Positions 25,073-32,810 of a stretch of DNA of 64,000 nucleotides are shown piece by piece (position 1 is the first letter of the stretch; each line of letters begins with the position of its first letter). Location of the stretch: NCBI RefSeq assembly GCF_017945865.1, contig NZ_CP072829.1, positions 1,922,001-1,986,000 on the forward strand, written 5' to 3'. The notes below the pieces were generated by a model. The model did no database searches. It saw only the letters and a program-made list of their open reading frames with translations, and was not told where the DNA came from. Origin of the DNA: Xiamenia xianingshaonis. Its GTDB lineage: Bacteria > Actinomycetota > Coriobacteriia > Coriobacteriales > Eggerthellaceae. The position numbers and the translations under genes are program-made.

Positions 25073-26344
25073 ATGGCAAATGCTCACAGAAAGGGCCGGA
25101 GCTGGGCCCAGGTTGCCTCATGCTGCATCTTGTGCGCCTTCGCCTTCGCCCTGCCCCTGCCGTGCTTCGGCGTTTTCATCTCGCCGATGGTCGCGTCGTT
25201 TCAAAGCAGCGTGACCGACGTCAACTTGTATTTCCTGTTCCTGAACTCGGCGGCGGTGGTCTCGTGCGCGTTCGGAACAAGGCTGCTCGTGCGCCATATG
25301 CGCGCAACGGTCGCAGCGTGCTCGGCGGCGATGACGGCGGGGTATCTACTGCTCGCAGCATTCCCCAGCGTGGCCATGGTATGGACGGCGGGCATTGTCG
25401 CCGGCATCTGCTATCCGCTCTGCTCGTCGGTGCTCGTTCCCATCGTCATCAACCAATGGTTCGAAAAGGGACAGGGGACGCTCGTCGGCATCTCCTTCGG
25501 CTGCGTGGGAATCGCGGGGGTTGCGTTCGGCCCGGTTCTGGCGGCGGGCATCTCGCTGTTTGGATGGCGGCTGACGCTCGCCGCAGCCACGCTCGTCATG
25601 GAACTGGCGTGCGGCGTCGTGGCAGCCTTTCTCTTGCGTCCCGCCCCGAAGGGCGCAAGCGCCGTGCCTGCCGCCCTCGACGCCGCCGCAGGCACGGCCT
25701 CGGCAGGACGCGACGCGGCATGCGCCCCTCCGGCTGCAACACGTCAAACATACTTCGGAGCGACGTTCGCCTTCATGGCGGTCGCATCGGTGCTCAGCGG
25801 CGTGATGGGAGACATGAACACGCAGATAAACGCCATCGCACAGCTTTCAGGCTTCGATCCGGCCGTCGCCGCTCTGGCATTCTCCTGCATCTCCGCCGGC
25901 CTTCTGGTGGGAAAGATCGCTCTCGGCTGGCTCAAGGACCGCTGCGGCGCGCTTGCGGCAATTGCCTTCGGATGCCTTTTGGGCATGGCGTCTTTCACCT
26001 GCATCGGCTTTGCCGTGGTGGCGCGAAGCGCGGGCATGCTGTACGTCGGAGCGGCGGTTGCAGGCATCTGCACATGCCTGGGCACGGTGGCCCCCGCGCT
26101 TTTATCTGCCGAGGCGTATCGGGGCGCCGATCGCGTGAGGGCGGTCGGGCATGCCACCGCGTTTTGCAATGTGGGCATGGCGCTCGGCGCGCCGGTGTTC
26201 AGCCTGTGCTTCGATGCGGCCGGAACGTATCTGCCGGTGGTGTTCGGCCTCTGCCCCGTCGCCCTGTGCACCGTTCTGGCAACCTGGGCATGCCTGCGCG
26301 GCGGACGCCGCGAGACGACAAGGCCCTCTACAGACGGTCGATAG
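25073..26344 (+). CDS. MFS transporter (OFA/monocarboxylate-like)
   Basis: A 423-residue major-facilitator protein with about 12 transmembrane helices and a central cytosolic loop rich in Ala and Pro. The layout (ILCAFAFALPLPCFGVFISP, NQWFEKGQGTLVGISFGCVG, MGDMNTQINAIAQLSGF) fits the oxalate/formate antiporter-type branch, which carries small carboxylates. ATG at 25073 has GAAGGA 11 nt upstream. It is downstream of the hydrolase-ACP-Pta-Buk genes and probably brings in their substrate or exports the acid product. Its 3' end overlaps the convergent response-regulator gene by 17 bp. Confidence 0.86.
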   Translation: MANAHRKGRSWAQVASCCILCAFAFALPLPCFGVFISPMVASFQSSVTDVNLYFLFLNSAAVVSCAFGTRLLVRHMRATVAACSAAMTAGYLLLAAFPSVAMVWTAGIVAGICYPLCSSVLVPIVINQWFEKGQGTLVGISFGCVGIAGVAFGPVLAAGISLFGWRLTLAAATLVMELACGVVAAFLLRPAPKGASAVPAALDAAAGTASAGRDAACAPPAATRQTYFGATFAFMAVASVLSGVMGDMNTQINAIAQLSGFDPAVAALAFSCISAGLLVGKIALGWLKDRCGALAAIAFGCLLGMASFTCIGFAVVARSAGMLYVGAAVAGICTCLGTVAPALLSAEAYRGADRVRAVGHATAFCNVGMALGAPVFSLCFDAAGTYLPVVFGLCPVALCTVLATWACLRGGRRETTRPSTDGR

Positions 26345-26984
26345 GCTCCGCGCCGCCGTCTTGCGCGAGGTTGTGGGCAATCGCGTAGCTGACCAACTCG
26401 GCCACGCTGTGCGTGTCAAGCTTGCTCATGAGGTTCGAACGGTGCCATTCGACGGTCTTGGCGCTCAGGTACAAGTCACGGGCGATCTGGGCGTTCTTCT
26501 TCCCTGCAACGATCTCCTGCAGTATCTCGCGCTCGCGGGGAGTAAGGGTCTCCCAAGGCTCGACGACGTTGCGCCGCTGCGAGCGAAGGGCGATGCGGGC
26601 AAGCGCCGGATGGAGGTAGAACTCGCCGCGCTCGACCGCCCGCAGGGCGCTGACGAACTCTTCGCCCGCTGCCCGCTTTCCAATGCAGCCGGCTATGTCC
26701 AGCTCGAGTATCGCGTCGAGAAAGCTCTGTTCCTCGTGCTGGGTCATGACAAGGATCTTGGCGTCGGGAAATTCCTCGAGAATCGAAGACGAGGCCTCCA
26801 GGCCGCCCATGACGGGCATGGTCACGTCCATGACGACGATGTCGGGACGCAGGCGCCGGAACAGCTCGATCGCCTCGAGGCCGTTGGACGCCTCGCCCAC
26901 GACTTCGATGTCGCTTTCAAGTTTCGCCACCGCTGCCAGACCGGATCTGAGGAGCGTGTGGTCATCGACGATGATGATGCGCAT
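26328..26984 (-). CDS. NarL/FixJ-type response regulator
   Basis: A 218-residue two-domain regulator. The receiver domain has D7-D8, phospho-acceptor D53 (IVVMDVTMP) and K103 (CIGKRAAG). The C-terminal LuxR-type helix-turn-helix reads LTPREREILQEIVAGKKNAQ, followed by IARDLYLSAKTVEWHRSNLM. The ATG follows the sensor-kinase stop directly (TAAATG) with AGGAGG 7 nt upstream, so the two are translationally coupled. Convergent overlap with the MFS gene and location beside the hydrolase-ACP operon suggest that operon as its target. Confidence 0.93.
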   Translation of the reverse strand: MRIIIVDDHTLLRSGLAAVAKLESDIEVVGEASNGLEAIELFRRLRPDIVVMDVTMPVMGGLEASSSILEEFPDAKILVMTQHEEQSFLDAILELDIAGCIGKRAAGEEFVSALRAVERGEFYLHPALARIALRSQRRNVVEPWETLTPREREILQEIVAGKKNAQIARDLYLSAKTVEWHRSNLMSKLDTHSVAELVSYAIAHNLAQDGGAEPIDRL

Positions 26985-28547
26985 TTAGACCTCCTGAAGC
27001 GCTCTGCTCGGTATGTTGAAGCGGACGGTAGTCCCCTTTCCGATGACCGACCCGATCCAGAAGTTGCCCCCGATGGCCTCGGCGCAGTCGCTCATGGCCT
27101 TCAGGCCCAAGCCGTCGCGCCCGCGCGCGCCGGACTCGAACCCGTCGCCGTTGTCCCTGATCCCGAGGGTAAGCCATTCGTTGGCGTAGTTGATGAAGAT
27201 GTCGACCGCCGTTGCGTGCGAGTGCTTGGCGCAGTTCGTGAGCGCCTCGGTGGCACCGATGAGCAGCATGGACTCCTGCAAGGCTCCAAGGCGTATGCCC
27301 AGGGCGTTTCCCGAGAAGGCATGGGCGATGCCGACGCGGGCGAGCCGCGCCTGCGCGACGGCATCGATGGCCGATTTGAGGCCCAGGTAGTTGAGCTCGT
27401 GGGGCCTCAGTTCCGCAGAGAGGCGGTTGATTTCCCCAAGCGCCTCGTCGGCTATGCGCTGGCAGTCGTCTATCGCCCCTCGGCAATGTTCCCATTCTCC
27501 GATCTCCATCAGCCTCGATGTCGTGGAGAGCGCCACTTTGAGGGCAACGAGGTTCTGGCTGGCATCGTTGTGGAGCTCGAGGGCGACCCTGGCTTGCTCG
27601 TTTTCCACCGAGTTCAGCGACGCTTTCAAGATCGTGCTGCGCGCGGCCTCCTTGCACCGCAGGAGATAGAGGGCTGCAAAGCGCGATGCGAGAAGGAGGC
27701 GGCATTCGTCGGCAGTCGACGGCACGGCGTTGACCGAGATGGCACCGATGAGGATGCCGTTGTCGACAAGCGGCATGATGAGGCGGTGCCTGCAGTCGTC
27801 GCAGTAGTCGGCAGGAACGGGCACGAGGTCTTTCCCTGCGTCAAAGAGGTCGAGAAAGGGCAGGCGGGAGGGACTGCGCAGCCAGGTGTTGGCGGCGGGC
27901 AGCGTCCCAGCATCGGACGTTGCCGCCACGACGAGGCCGTTTGCGTCCTCGATGAGGACGGCGCCTCCAAGCTTCTCGTGAAGCAGCTTGGTGATGGTTG
28001 AAAACGTTCCTCCGTTGAGGATCTCGTCCATCAAGGGGATGGAGAAGGCGCACCTTGCCGCGTTTATCTCGTCGAAAAGCGCGCAGAACGAATCATCGAT
28101 CCTGCCCTGCGCCCGCAAAACGGCGTTGCGGTGGACGGCCCCCAGCTCAGCGGCCCTGCTTTTCAGCAGATCGCCGTCGATAGGGCCGTCGTCGTCGGCA
28201 TAGCATGCCGTCAAGAAATACCGTCTGCATGCGACGTCGGGAACGCGGCACGCCGCCAGGGCCGTGACGCCGAACGAATCCAGGCCGGATCGAACGAGGT
28301 GGTCCTTGAAAGCGTCTTTGCTTATTTCGAAGACCTCGTCACCGTGAGCGCGAATAGTTTCCGCAACGTCAGACGCACCGGCAACGAGAGGCGGCACGGC
28401 ATCGGGCATCGGAGAGGCGAAGCAGATGGGAACCAGAGCCCCCGATCGCATCTCGCGGTAGAGGACGGTCGCCTGGGCGCGCGCATCGGAGCGGATGCTC
28501 TCAAGCAGATTGCAGAACTTTGCGGTCTCTTCCTCTAAAATGGACAT
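26985..28547 (-). CDS. Cytosolic GAF-domain sensor histidine kinase (HisKA_3 type)
   Basis: A 520-residue soluble kinase without membrane helices. Residues 1 to about 300 hold two GAF-like sensor modules; the second includes a C-x2-C pair (YCDDCRH). The dimerisation/phosphoacceptor helix has H326 in ALELHNDASQNLVALK, the NarX/LiaS-type HisKA_3 form, followed by an ATPase domain with N-box EALTNCAKHSHA and G-box DNGDGF and GRDGLGL. It should phosphorylate the NarL-type regulator encoded next. The signal must be internal, for instance a metabolite or redox state. AGAGAG lies ahead of the ATG, and TATAAT lies 44 nt upstream. Confidence 0.9.
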   Translation of the reverse strand: MSILEEETAKFCNLLESIRSDARAQATVLYREMRSGALVPICFASPMPDAVPPLVAGASDVAETIRAHGDEVFEISKDAFKDHLVRSGLDSFGVTALAACRVPDVACRRYFLTACYADDDGPIDGDLLKSRAAELGAVHRNAVLRAQGRIDDSFCALFDEINAARCAFSIPLMDEILNGGTFSTITKLLHEKLGGAVLIEDANGLVVAATSDAGTLPAANTWLRSPSRLPFLDLFDAGKDLVPVPADYCDDCRHRLIMPLVDNGILIGAISVNAVPSTADECRLLLASRFAALYLLRCKEAARSTILKASLNSVENEQARVALELHNDASQNLVALKVALSTTSRLMEIGEWEHCRGAIDDCQRIADEALGEINRLSAELRPHELNYLGLKSAIDAVAQARLARVGIAHAFSGNALGIRLGALQESMLLIGATEALTNCAKHSHATAVDIFINYANEWLTLGIRDNGDGFESGARGRDGLGLKAMSDCAEAIGGNFWIGSVIGKGTTVRFNIPSRALQEV

Positions 28548-28590
28548 CGGGCTCTCTTTCTGACAGATGCCTGCATGCCGGAATGCGACA

Positions 28591-28596
28591 ATTATA
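28591..28596 (-). promoter_or_regulatory. Candidate -10 box of the sensor-regulator operon
   Basis: Perfect TATAAT on the minus strand, 44 nt upstream of the kinase start codon. The hexamer at 17-bp spacing (GCCTCT) is a poor -35, so the promoter may need an activator. Confidence 0.4.
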
Positions 28597-28624
28597 GCGA
28601 AAGGAAGCCCGTCAGAGGCGGCAG

Positions 28625-28730
28625 TTCCCCTCTCGGGTTCGAACCCCCGCGAGGGGGCTCAACAACGAAAAAGCCTTCCCTGGTCGGAAGGCTTTCGGTT
28701 TCGATGGTGGGCCGTGAGGGGTTCGGCGCC
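28625..28730 (-). repeat. Inverted copy of the tRNA-Lys 3'-end/terminator repeat
   Basis: Read on the minus strand, this about 106-bp segment contains GAACCCCTCACGGCCCACC (the 3' end of the tRNA-Lys gene at 32.5 kb), the same terminator hairpin, and the same GGGGGTTCGAACCCGAGAGG tail. Identity to 32539-32638 is near perfect over about 100 bp, but the 5' half of the tRNA is missing. It lies between the DEAD-box gene stop and the sensor-kinase promoter, and its hairpin with a U-run (28668-28698) could end helicase transcripts. Confidence 0.82.
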
Positions 28731-28786
28731 TTTCGATGGCTGGCCGAGAGCTTCCCTGACACGGGGCAGGGCCAGCCGCCGGGAGC

Positions 28787-28816
28787 GCGTGTCAAAGCAC
28801 CCGACCCCTGACACGT
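28787..28816. repeat. Dispersed palindromic repeat, copy 3
   Basis: Same GCGTGTCA-N14-TGACACG unit as at 20.7 kb, with the last base changed. The preceding GCCAGCCGCCGGGAG is also shared with 20.7 kb, so a block longer than the 30-bp unit has been copied. Confidence 0.83.
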
Positions 28817-28829
28817 TGAAGCAAGGAGC

Positions 28830-28859
28830 GTGTGTCAAAGCACCCGACCCCTGACACGC
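28830..28859. repeat. Dispersed palindromic repeat, copy 4
   Basis: The same unit with one change in the first arm, 13 bp after copy 3. It ends 6 bp after the helicase stop codon, just as copy 2 ends 8 bp after the acpS stop. Confidence 0.83.
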
Positions 28860-28865
28860 GGCCGG

Positions 28866-30584
28866 CTATTTCACGAACTTGCTGTAGTCGTACGTGCTGA
28901 ACTTGGCCGGCTTGTCCGGGCCGACAGCCTGGTCGTTGACCTGGTGTTTCTTGGCCGTCTGACGAATGCGCTGCTGGGCGTTGCGCGCGTTGGAGTTCTC
29001 CGAGCGGCGCTCGCTGCGCTCGTCGCGGCGCTCGTCCCGGTTGCTGCCGCGATAGCCGCCGCGGCGCTCGTCGGTGCGGTCGGTGCGCGACGGCCCGCGT
29101 CCGCCCTTTGCGCCCTTCTGCGGCCGGCTGGCAAACCGAGACCGCTTGTCCTGCTCTTGCGACGTGTGGAAGTCGCCCCGGAACCCGCGGGTGCTGCGCT
29201 CGTTCGCTTTCGCGGCGTCGCGCCCGCGCTCCGAGGTCCGCGTCGACTTGCCCGGACGTCCGGCACCTCCGCGGCGCTTGTCGTGCTCGTCCCGGCCTCT
29301 GGCCTCGTCGCGGTCGCGCCGCTGGCCTTCGCGACGACCGCCGCGCTCGTTTCTGCTCCGGTTCCGGCCTTCGTTGCGCCCGGCGCCTCCGCGCTTGCCG
29401 CCGCCGCGGCGCGACCCCTTCGCATCCTTGCCGCCCTTCTCGATAAGGCTCGGGTCAGTCTCAAAGCTCTCCAGTTCCATGTACGGCAGATCCTTGCCGA
29501 TCAGGTGCTCAATTTCACGGAGCGTTTTACGTGACTCACGTGTTACGAACGAAATGGCAAGACCCTCTTCGCCCGCGCGGCCCGTGCGTCCGATGCGGTG
29601 CACGTAGTCTTCGGGCATGTCGGGCAGATCGAAGTTCACGACGTAGTCCACTTCGGGCACGTCGATGCCGCGGGCCAAGACGTCCGTCGCGACCAGGACC
29701 TTCGCGTCTCCCTTGCGAAACGCGTTCAACGCGCGACGCCGCTGCGACTGGTTTTTGTCCGAGTGGATCGACTCGGCCTGGTAACCCGCCGCACGCAGCG
29801 CCTCCATGCATTCCTCGGTGCGGAATTTTGTGCGCGCGAACACGATGACGCGCTCGTGGCCCTTCTCTTCCAACAGCGCTTCCAGCAGTTCTTGCTTCTG
29901 AAAATTCTTGATGGGGAGGATGAACTGCTCCACAGTCCTGGCCGTTTCGCCGTTACGCGACACTTCGACGACAGCCGGGTCGCGCAAAAGCGACCCCAAG
30001 TTGTTCTGGATGCTCTCATCGATGGTCGCCGAGAACAAAAGCGTTTGGCGGTCGGTGGGCGTCTGCTCGACGATCTTCGTCACGTCGGGGAGGAAGCCCA
30101 TGTCGAGCATGCGGTCGGCCTCGTCCAGCACGAGCACCTCGATGGCGCCGAGGTCGACGACCTCGCGGTCGATGAGGTCGTTCAGGCGGCCCGGCGTGGC
30201 GATGAGGATGTCGGTGCCGCGGCGGATCTCGTTGATCTGCGGACCGTAGGACGAGCCGCCGAACACCGTGGTCACGAAATGGTTCGTCTTGCGGCCGACC
30301 TGCATGGCCGTGTGCGCTATCTGCTGGGCGAGCTCGCGCGTGGGGCTGACGACGAGCATCCGCGGTGGGCGGCGCCCGCGCTTCACGCTCGGCATCGATC
30401 CCATGGTGGGCAGCAGGAAGGCGGCGGTTTTGCCGGTGCCCGTGCTGGCGGCGGCGATGACGTCGCGGCCTTCCATGACGTAGGGGATGGCCTGCTCCTG
30501 CACCGGGGTGGGGGTGTCGTAGCCGAGCTTTTCGACGGCGTTGAGCGCACGTTCGGACAAGCCGAGGTCAGCAAAGGTGGTCAT
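28866..30584 (-). CDS. DEAD-box ATP-dependent RNA helicase
   Basis: A 572-residue RNA helicase with all core motifs: Q motif (TPTPVQEQAIP), Walker A STGTGKT, PTREL, VLDEADRM, SAT, ARGIDVPEVD and HRIGRTGRAG. The RecA-like core takes up about 370 residues. The remaining 190 residues are a basic, disordered Arg/Gly/Asp-rich tail (GGGKRGGAGRNEGRNRSRNE type) like those that bind structured RNA in CsdA/RhlE-like proteins. ATG at 30584 begins MTTFADLGLS; the open frame further upstream is not homologous to anything I know. Likely roles are ribosome assembly or RNA decay, often at low temperature. The promoter is not clear in the 328-bp upstream gap. Confidence 0.93.
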   Translation of the reverse strand: MTTFADLGLSERALNAVEKLGYDTPTPVQEQAIPYVMEGRDVIAAASTGTGKTAAFLLPTMGSMPSVKRGRRPPRMLVVSPTRELAQQIAHTAMQVGRKTNHFVTTVFGGSSYGPQINEIRRGTDILIATPGRLNDLIDREVVDLGAIEVLVLDEADRMLDMGFLPDVTKIVEQTPTDRQTLLFSATIDESIQNNLGSLLRDPAVVEVSRNGETARTVEQFILPIKNFQKQELLEALLEEKGHERVIVFARTKFRTEECMEALRAAGYQAESIHSDKNQSQRRRALNAFRKGDAKVLVATDVLARGIDVPEVDYVVNFDLPDMPEDYVHRIGRTGRAGEEGLAISFVTRESRKTLREIEHLIGKDLPYMELESFETDPSLIEKGGKDAKGSRRGGGKRGGAGRNEGRNRSRNERGGRREGQRRDRDEARGRDEHDKRRGGAGRPGKSTRTSERGRDAAKANERSTRGFRGDFHTSQEQDKRSRFASRPQKGAKGGRGPSRTDRTDERRGGYRGSNRDERRDERSERRSENSNARNAQQRIRQTAKKHQVNDQAVGPDKPAKFSTYDYSKFVK

Positions 30585-30912
30585 AGATATTCCGTTTCTC
30601 TTCTGCGCGACGGGCCGGCATGCAAGCGCGGGATGAACGTCGCGTATGGTGGATGATTGCGCTCGCCCTGCGATGCGCGCTTGCCTGACCCGAGCCGCCA
30701 ATCTGTCGTTCAGCGGCCAACATGAGGGGCGCGAAGAGAAACAGAAAAGAGTTTCGAATGAAGCCCGTCCAGTATGCGGGGAAGTCGTGGAAGCGGTGTG
30801 CAGTTCACGAAATGAGCGCAACTCCGCTGGCGGCAGTGCGGCGGACCAGGGCAGAGGCGGAAAACCGTCCCGCTTCCACCCTGTTCTGCCGGACGTCGCC
30901 GTTTTCGAGCCG
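30585..30912. other. Intergenic stretch, no gene recognised
   Basis: This is 328 bp between the helicase start and the stop of the ATP-grasp-like gene. Open frames through it look like GC-rich shadows. It probably holds the helicase promoter and a long 5' leader, but I find no confident -10/-35 pair, terminator or RNA motif. Confidence 0.5.
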
Positions 30913-32316
30913 CTAGTCGCACCAGAGCGTGGGCGACACGATGCAGACGGCGTCGTCGGTGACCAGGGCGTTCGGCCCCAGCCGGTTGTACAGCCCGGCA
31001 AAGCGCCCGCGATGCACGTAGATCCCGGTCAGGCAGCCGTATTCCTGCACAGGAGCCGTTGCGTCGGCCGCCGTGCCGTACAGCGGCACGACCGGCGTGG
31101 TCTCAATGGCGCAGAATTCCTGTACCAGGTACGGCGACGGCCCCGGCTGCTCGCGGCATCGGTCCACCACGTCGGCCCATTCCTCGGGCGAGCATTCGGC
31201 GCCGACGTACACCCCGATGCTGTCGTACCAGTCGGTCGGCTTGATCACCCATCGCGCCGGGTCGGCCTTCACGGCGGCAAGGTCCAAATTCGGACTGTCG
31301 AGAAACGCCGTGAACGGGACCGACACTTCCACGAAGGCGCGTTCGTCCGGCGTGAGCAGCGCTTGCACGGCGGGCTCGCGCAGCAAGGCGAACAGCTGCT
31401 TGTCGTGCACCAGCTGCGTGGCAAAACCCCCGATCAGCGGGATGTCGCCTGTGCGCATGGCGTCAAGGAACGGCTGGCACTCGTCCCAGTGCGCCAGCAG
31501 GTCGACCACGATGCAGAAGCGCCACACGACGTCCACCGCGCGCAAAGGCTCGCCCCGCAACGGGTTTTCGCAGCTCAAGCGCCCGTTTTCGTCGAAGGCG
31601 AAGTCGCGCACGTCGCACACGCTGCACTCGCAGCCGGCCTGCGCGAACAGCCGCGCGTATTCCGCCAGCTCGCCCAGCGGCACGTCGTCGGCGTCCAGAC
31701 ACACGGCGATGGCGATGGTCGGATGCTCCGGCCGCGCGCGCCCCAGGTTTTCGCATGCGCCGGCGTACAGGTCCAAAAAGTCGCGCACCCAGCCGCCAAA
31801 CAGCTCGTCTATGTCGCTTTCCGTCGCGCGGGCCTCGCAAAACGCCTTTGCAGGCGCCGATGCCGCATCGGCCAACAGCGATTCGCGCGTCTTGTTCATG
31901 CCCGACGAGCAGTCGGCGTTGAACTCCACAAACCGCGCCTGACCAGTGGTTTCGTTGAAAAAGCAGTCGAAGCGGCCGTAGGGCAGGATGTCGGGGCAGG
32001 CGTTGGGCGCCATGATGAGCTCGTGCACGCGCGGATCGAAACGGAACAGCGCACGGAAGGCGGGATCATCCAAATAGGCGCGGATGACCTTCTCCAGAAT
32101 GCCGTGCGCAGTCTCGGCGATGGCGGCCAGCTGGTCCCGCGACGTGCGGTTCAGCAGGCGCGGCACGTACGAAAAGTACGCCGGATGCCCCAGCGCCCAG
32201 GCCGACCCGCGCTCCATCGACTCCCAAGCCAGTCCGCGTCCGTCGCCGGCGGGATCGGTCTGCTCCACTAAGGCAAGGTATTGGCTGGTCAAAGCCTGGT
32301 TGTCAACAGATTGCAT
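30913..32316 (-). CDS. ATP-grasp-like protein of unknown substrate
   Basis: A 467-residue soluble protein. ARFVEFNADCSSGMNKTRES and the later WVIKPTDWYDSIGVYVG look like the nucleotide- and metal-binding parts of an ATP-grasp ligase, in an order similar to glutathionylspermidine-synthase-like or circularly permuted ATP-grasp enzymes. Such enzymes ligate a carboxylate to an amine or thiol using ATP. I cannot assign the substrate. ATG at 32316 (MQSVDNQ) has GGAG 7 nt upstream; the frame remains open into the tRNA-Lys promoter region, which argues against the longer form. It is monocistronic and divergent from tRNA-Lys. Confidence 0.65.
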   Translation of the reverse strand: MQSVDNQALTSQYLALVEQTDPAGDGRGLAWESMERGSAWALGHPAYFSYVPRLLNRTSRDQLAAIAETAHGILEKVIRAYLDDPAFRALFRFDPRVHELIMAPNACPDILPYGRFDCFFNETTGQARFVEFNADCSSGMNKTRESLLADAASAPAKAFCEARATESDIDELFGGWVRDFLDLYAGACENLGRARPEHPTIAIAVCLDADDVPLGELAEYARLFAQAGCECSVCDVRDFAFDENGRLSCENPLRGEPLRAVDVVWRFCIVVDLLAHWDECQPFLDAMRTGDIPLIGGFATQLVHDKQLFALLREPAVQALLTPDERAFVEVSVPFTAFLDSPNLDLAAVKADPARWVIKPTDWYDSIGVYVGAECSPEEWADVVDRCREQPGPSPYLVQEFCAIETTPVVPLYGTAADATAPVQEYGCLTGIYVHRGRFAGLYNRLGPNALVTDDAVCIVSPTLWCD

Positions 32317-32415
32317 CAGGTCGCTCCGTTTCGCTGGACAAGGACAGAAAGCGCTTCGCGCGAAGCACGCGAACCAGTGTAGCGCAAGCGACGCCGCCTT
32401 TCGTGAAGATTCCCA

Positions 32416-32444
32416 TTGCCAAAGCGCAACAAGACCGCTAAACT
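32416..32444 (+). promoter_or_regulatory. tRNA-Lys promoter
   Basis: TTGCCA (32416-32421) and TAAACT (32439-32444) are separated by 17 bp. The predicted start point is about 30 nt before the mature tRNA 5' end. Confidence 0.6.
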
Positions 32445-32482
32445 GACTAAACTGCGTTCCAAAAAAAGAACGCGCCATGCGT

Positions 32483-32558
32483 GGGCCGTTAGCTCAGTTG
32501 GTAGAGCAGGGGACTTTTAATCCCAAGGTCGCGGGTTCGAACCCCTCACGGCCCACCA
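32483..32558 (+). tRNA. tRNA-Lys (UUU)
   Basis: A 76-nt tRNA with encoded CCA. The acceptor is GGGCCGT/ACGGCCC, the D-arm GCTCAGTTGGTAGAGC, the anticodon loop CTTTTAA with UUU, and the T-arm GCGGGTTCGAACCCCTC. The first pair of the anticodon stem is a G-A mismatch. Its 3' part recurs twice nearby as a repeat. Confidence 0.95.
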
Positions 32559-32640
32559 TCGAAACCGAAAGCCTTCCGACCAGGGAAGGCTTTTTCGTTG
32601 TCGGGCCCCCTTGCGGGGGTTCGAACCCGAGAGGGGAATT
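32539..32640 (+). repeat. tRNA-Lys 3'-end/terminator repeat, parental copy
   Basis: This covers the last 20 nt of tRNA-Lys, its terminator, and a tail with GGGGGTTCGAACCCGAGAGG. The whole block is repeated in inverted orientation at 28625-28730, and its first 70 bp directly at 32729-32799. Confidence 0.82.
32568..32595 (+). terminator. tRNA-Lys terminator
   Basis: AAAGCCTTCC and GGAAGGCTTT form a 10-bp stem with a 6-nt loop, followed by a T-run ending at 32595. It lies 10 nt after the tRNA. Confidence 0.85.
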
Positions 32641-32728
32641 CGCGTCAAGAAAACGCGAAGCGTTTTTAGCGAATTCGGCCGAGGAGCTTGCGACGAGGCC
32701 CTGCGGATCCGCCGCAGGCGGAGGCGCC

Positions 32729-32799
32729 GAACCCCTCACGGCCCACCATCGAAACCGAAAGCCTTCCGACCAAGGAAGGCTTTTTCGTTGTCGGGCCCG
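32729..32799 (+). repeat. Second direct copy of the tRNA-Lys 3'-end/terminator repeat
   Basis: GAACCCCTCACGGCCCACC and the terminator hairpin recur 190 bp after the first copy with one base change in the loop. The copy is preceded by GGCGCC, as is the inverted copy at 28.7 kb, but not the real tRNA. The hairpin at 32758-32785 keeps its T-run and faces the end of the UbiB-type kinase gene. Confidence 0.82.
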
Positions 32800-32810
32800 C
32801 CGACACTCCC

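Noticed and set aside
30646-30912. Small gene in the helicase-ATP-grasp gap
   Set aside because: No frame has a ribosome-binding site or plausible composition.
32559-32810. A second tRNA gene near 32.73 kb
   Set aside because: Only the 3' 20 nt of tRNA-Lys are present; D- and anticodon arms are missing.
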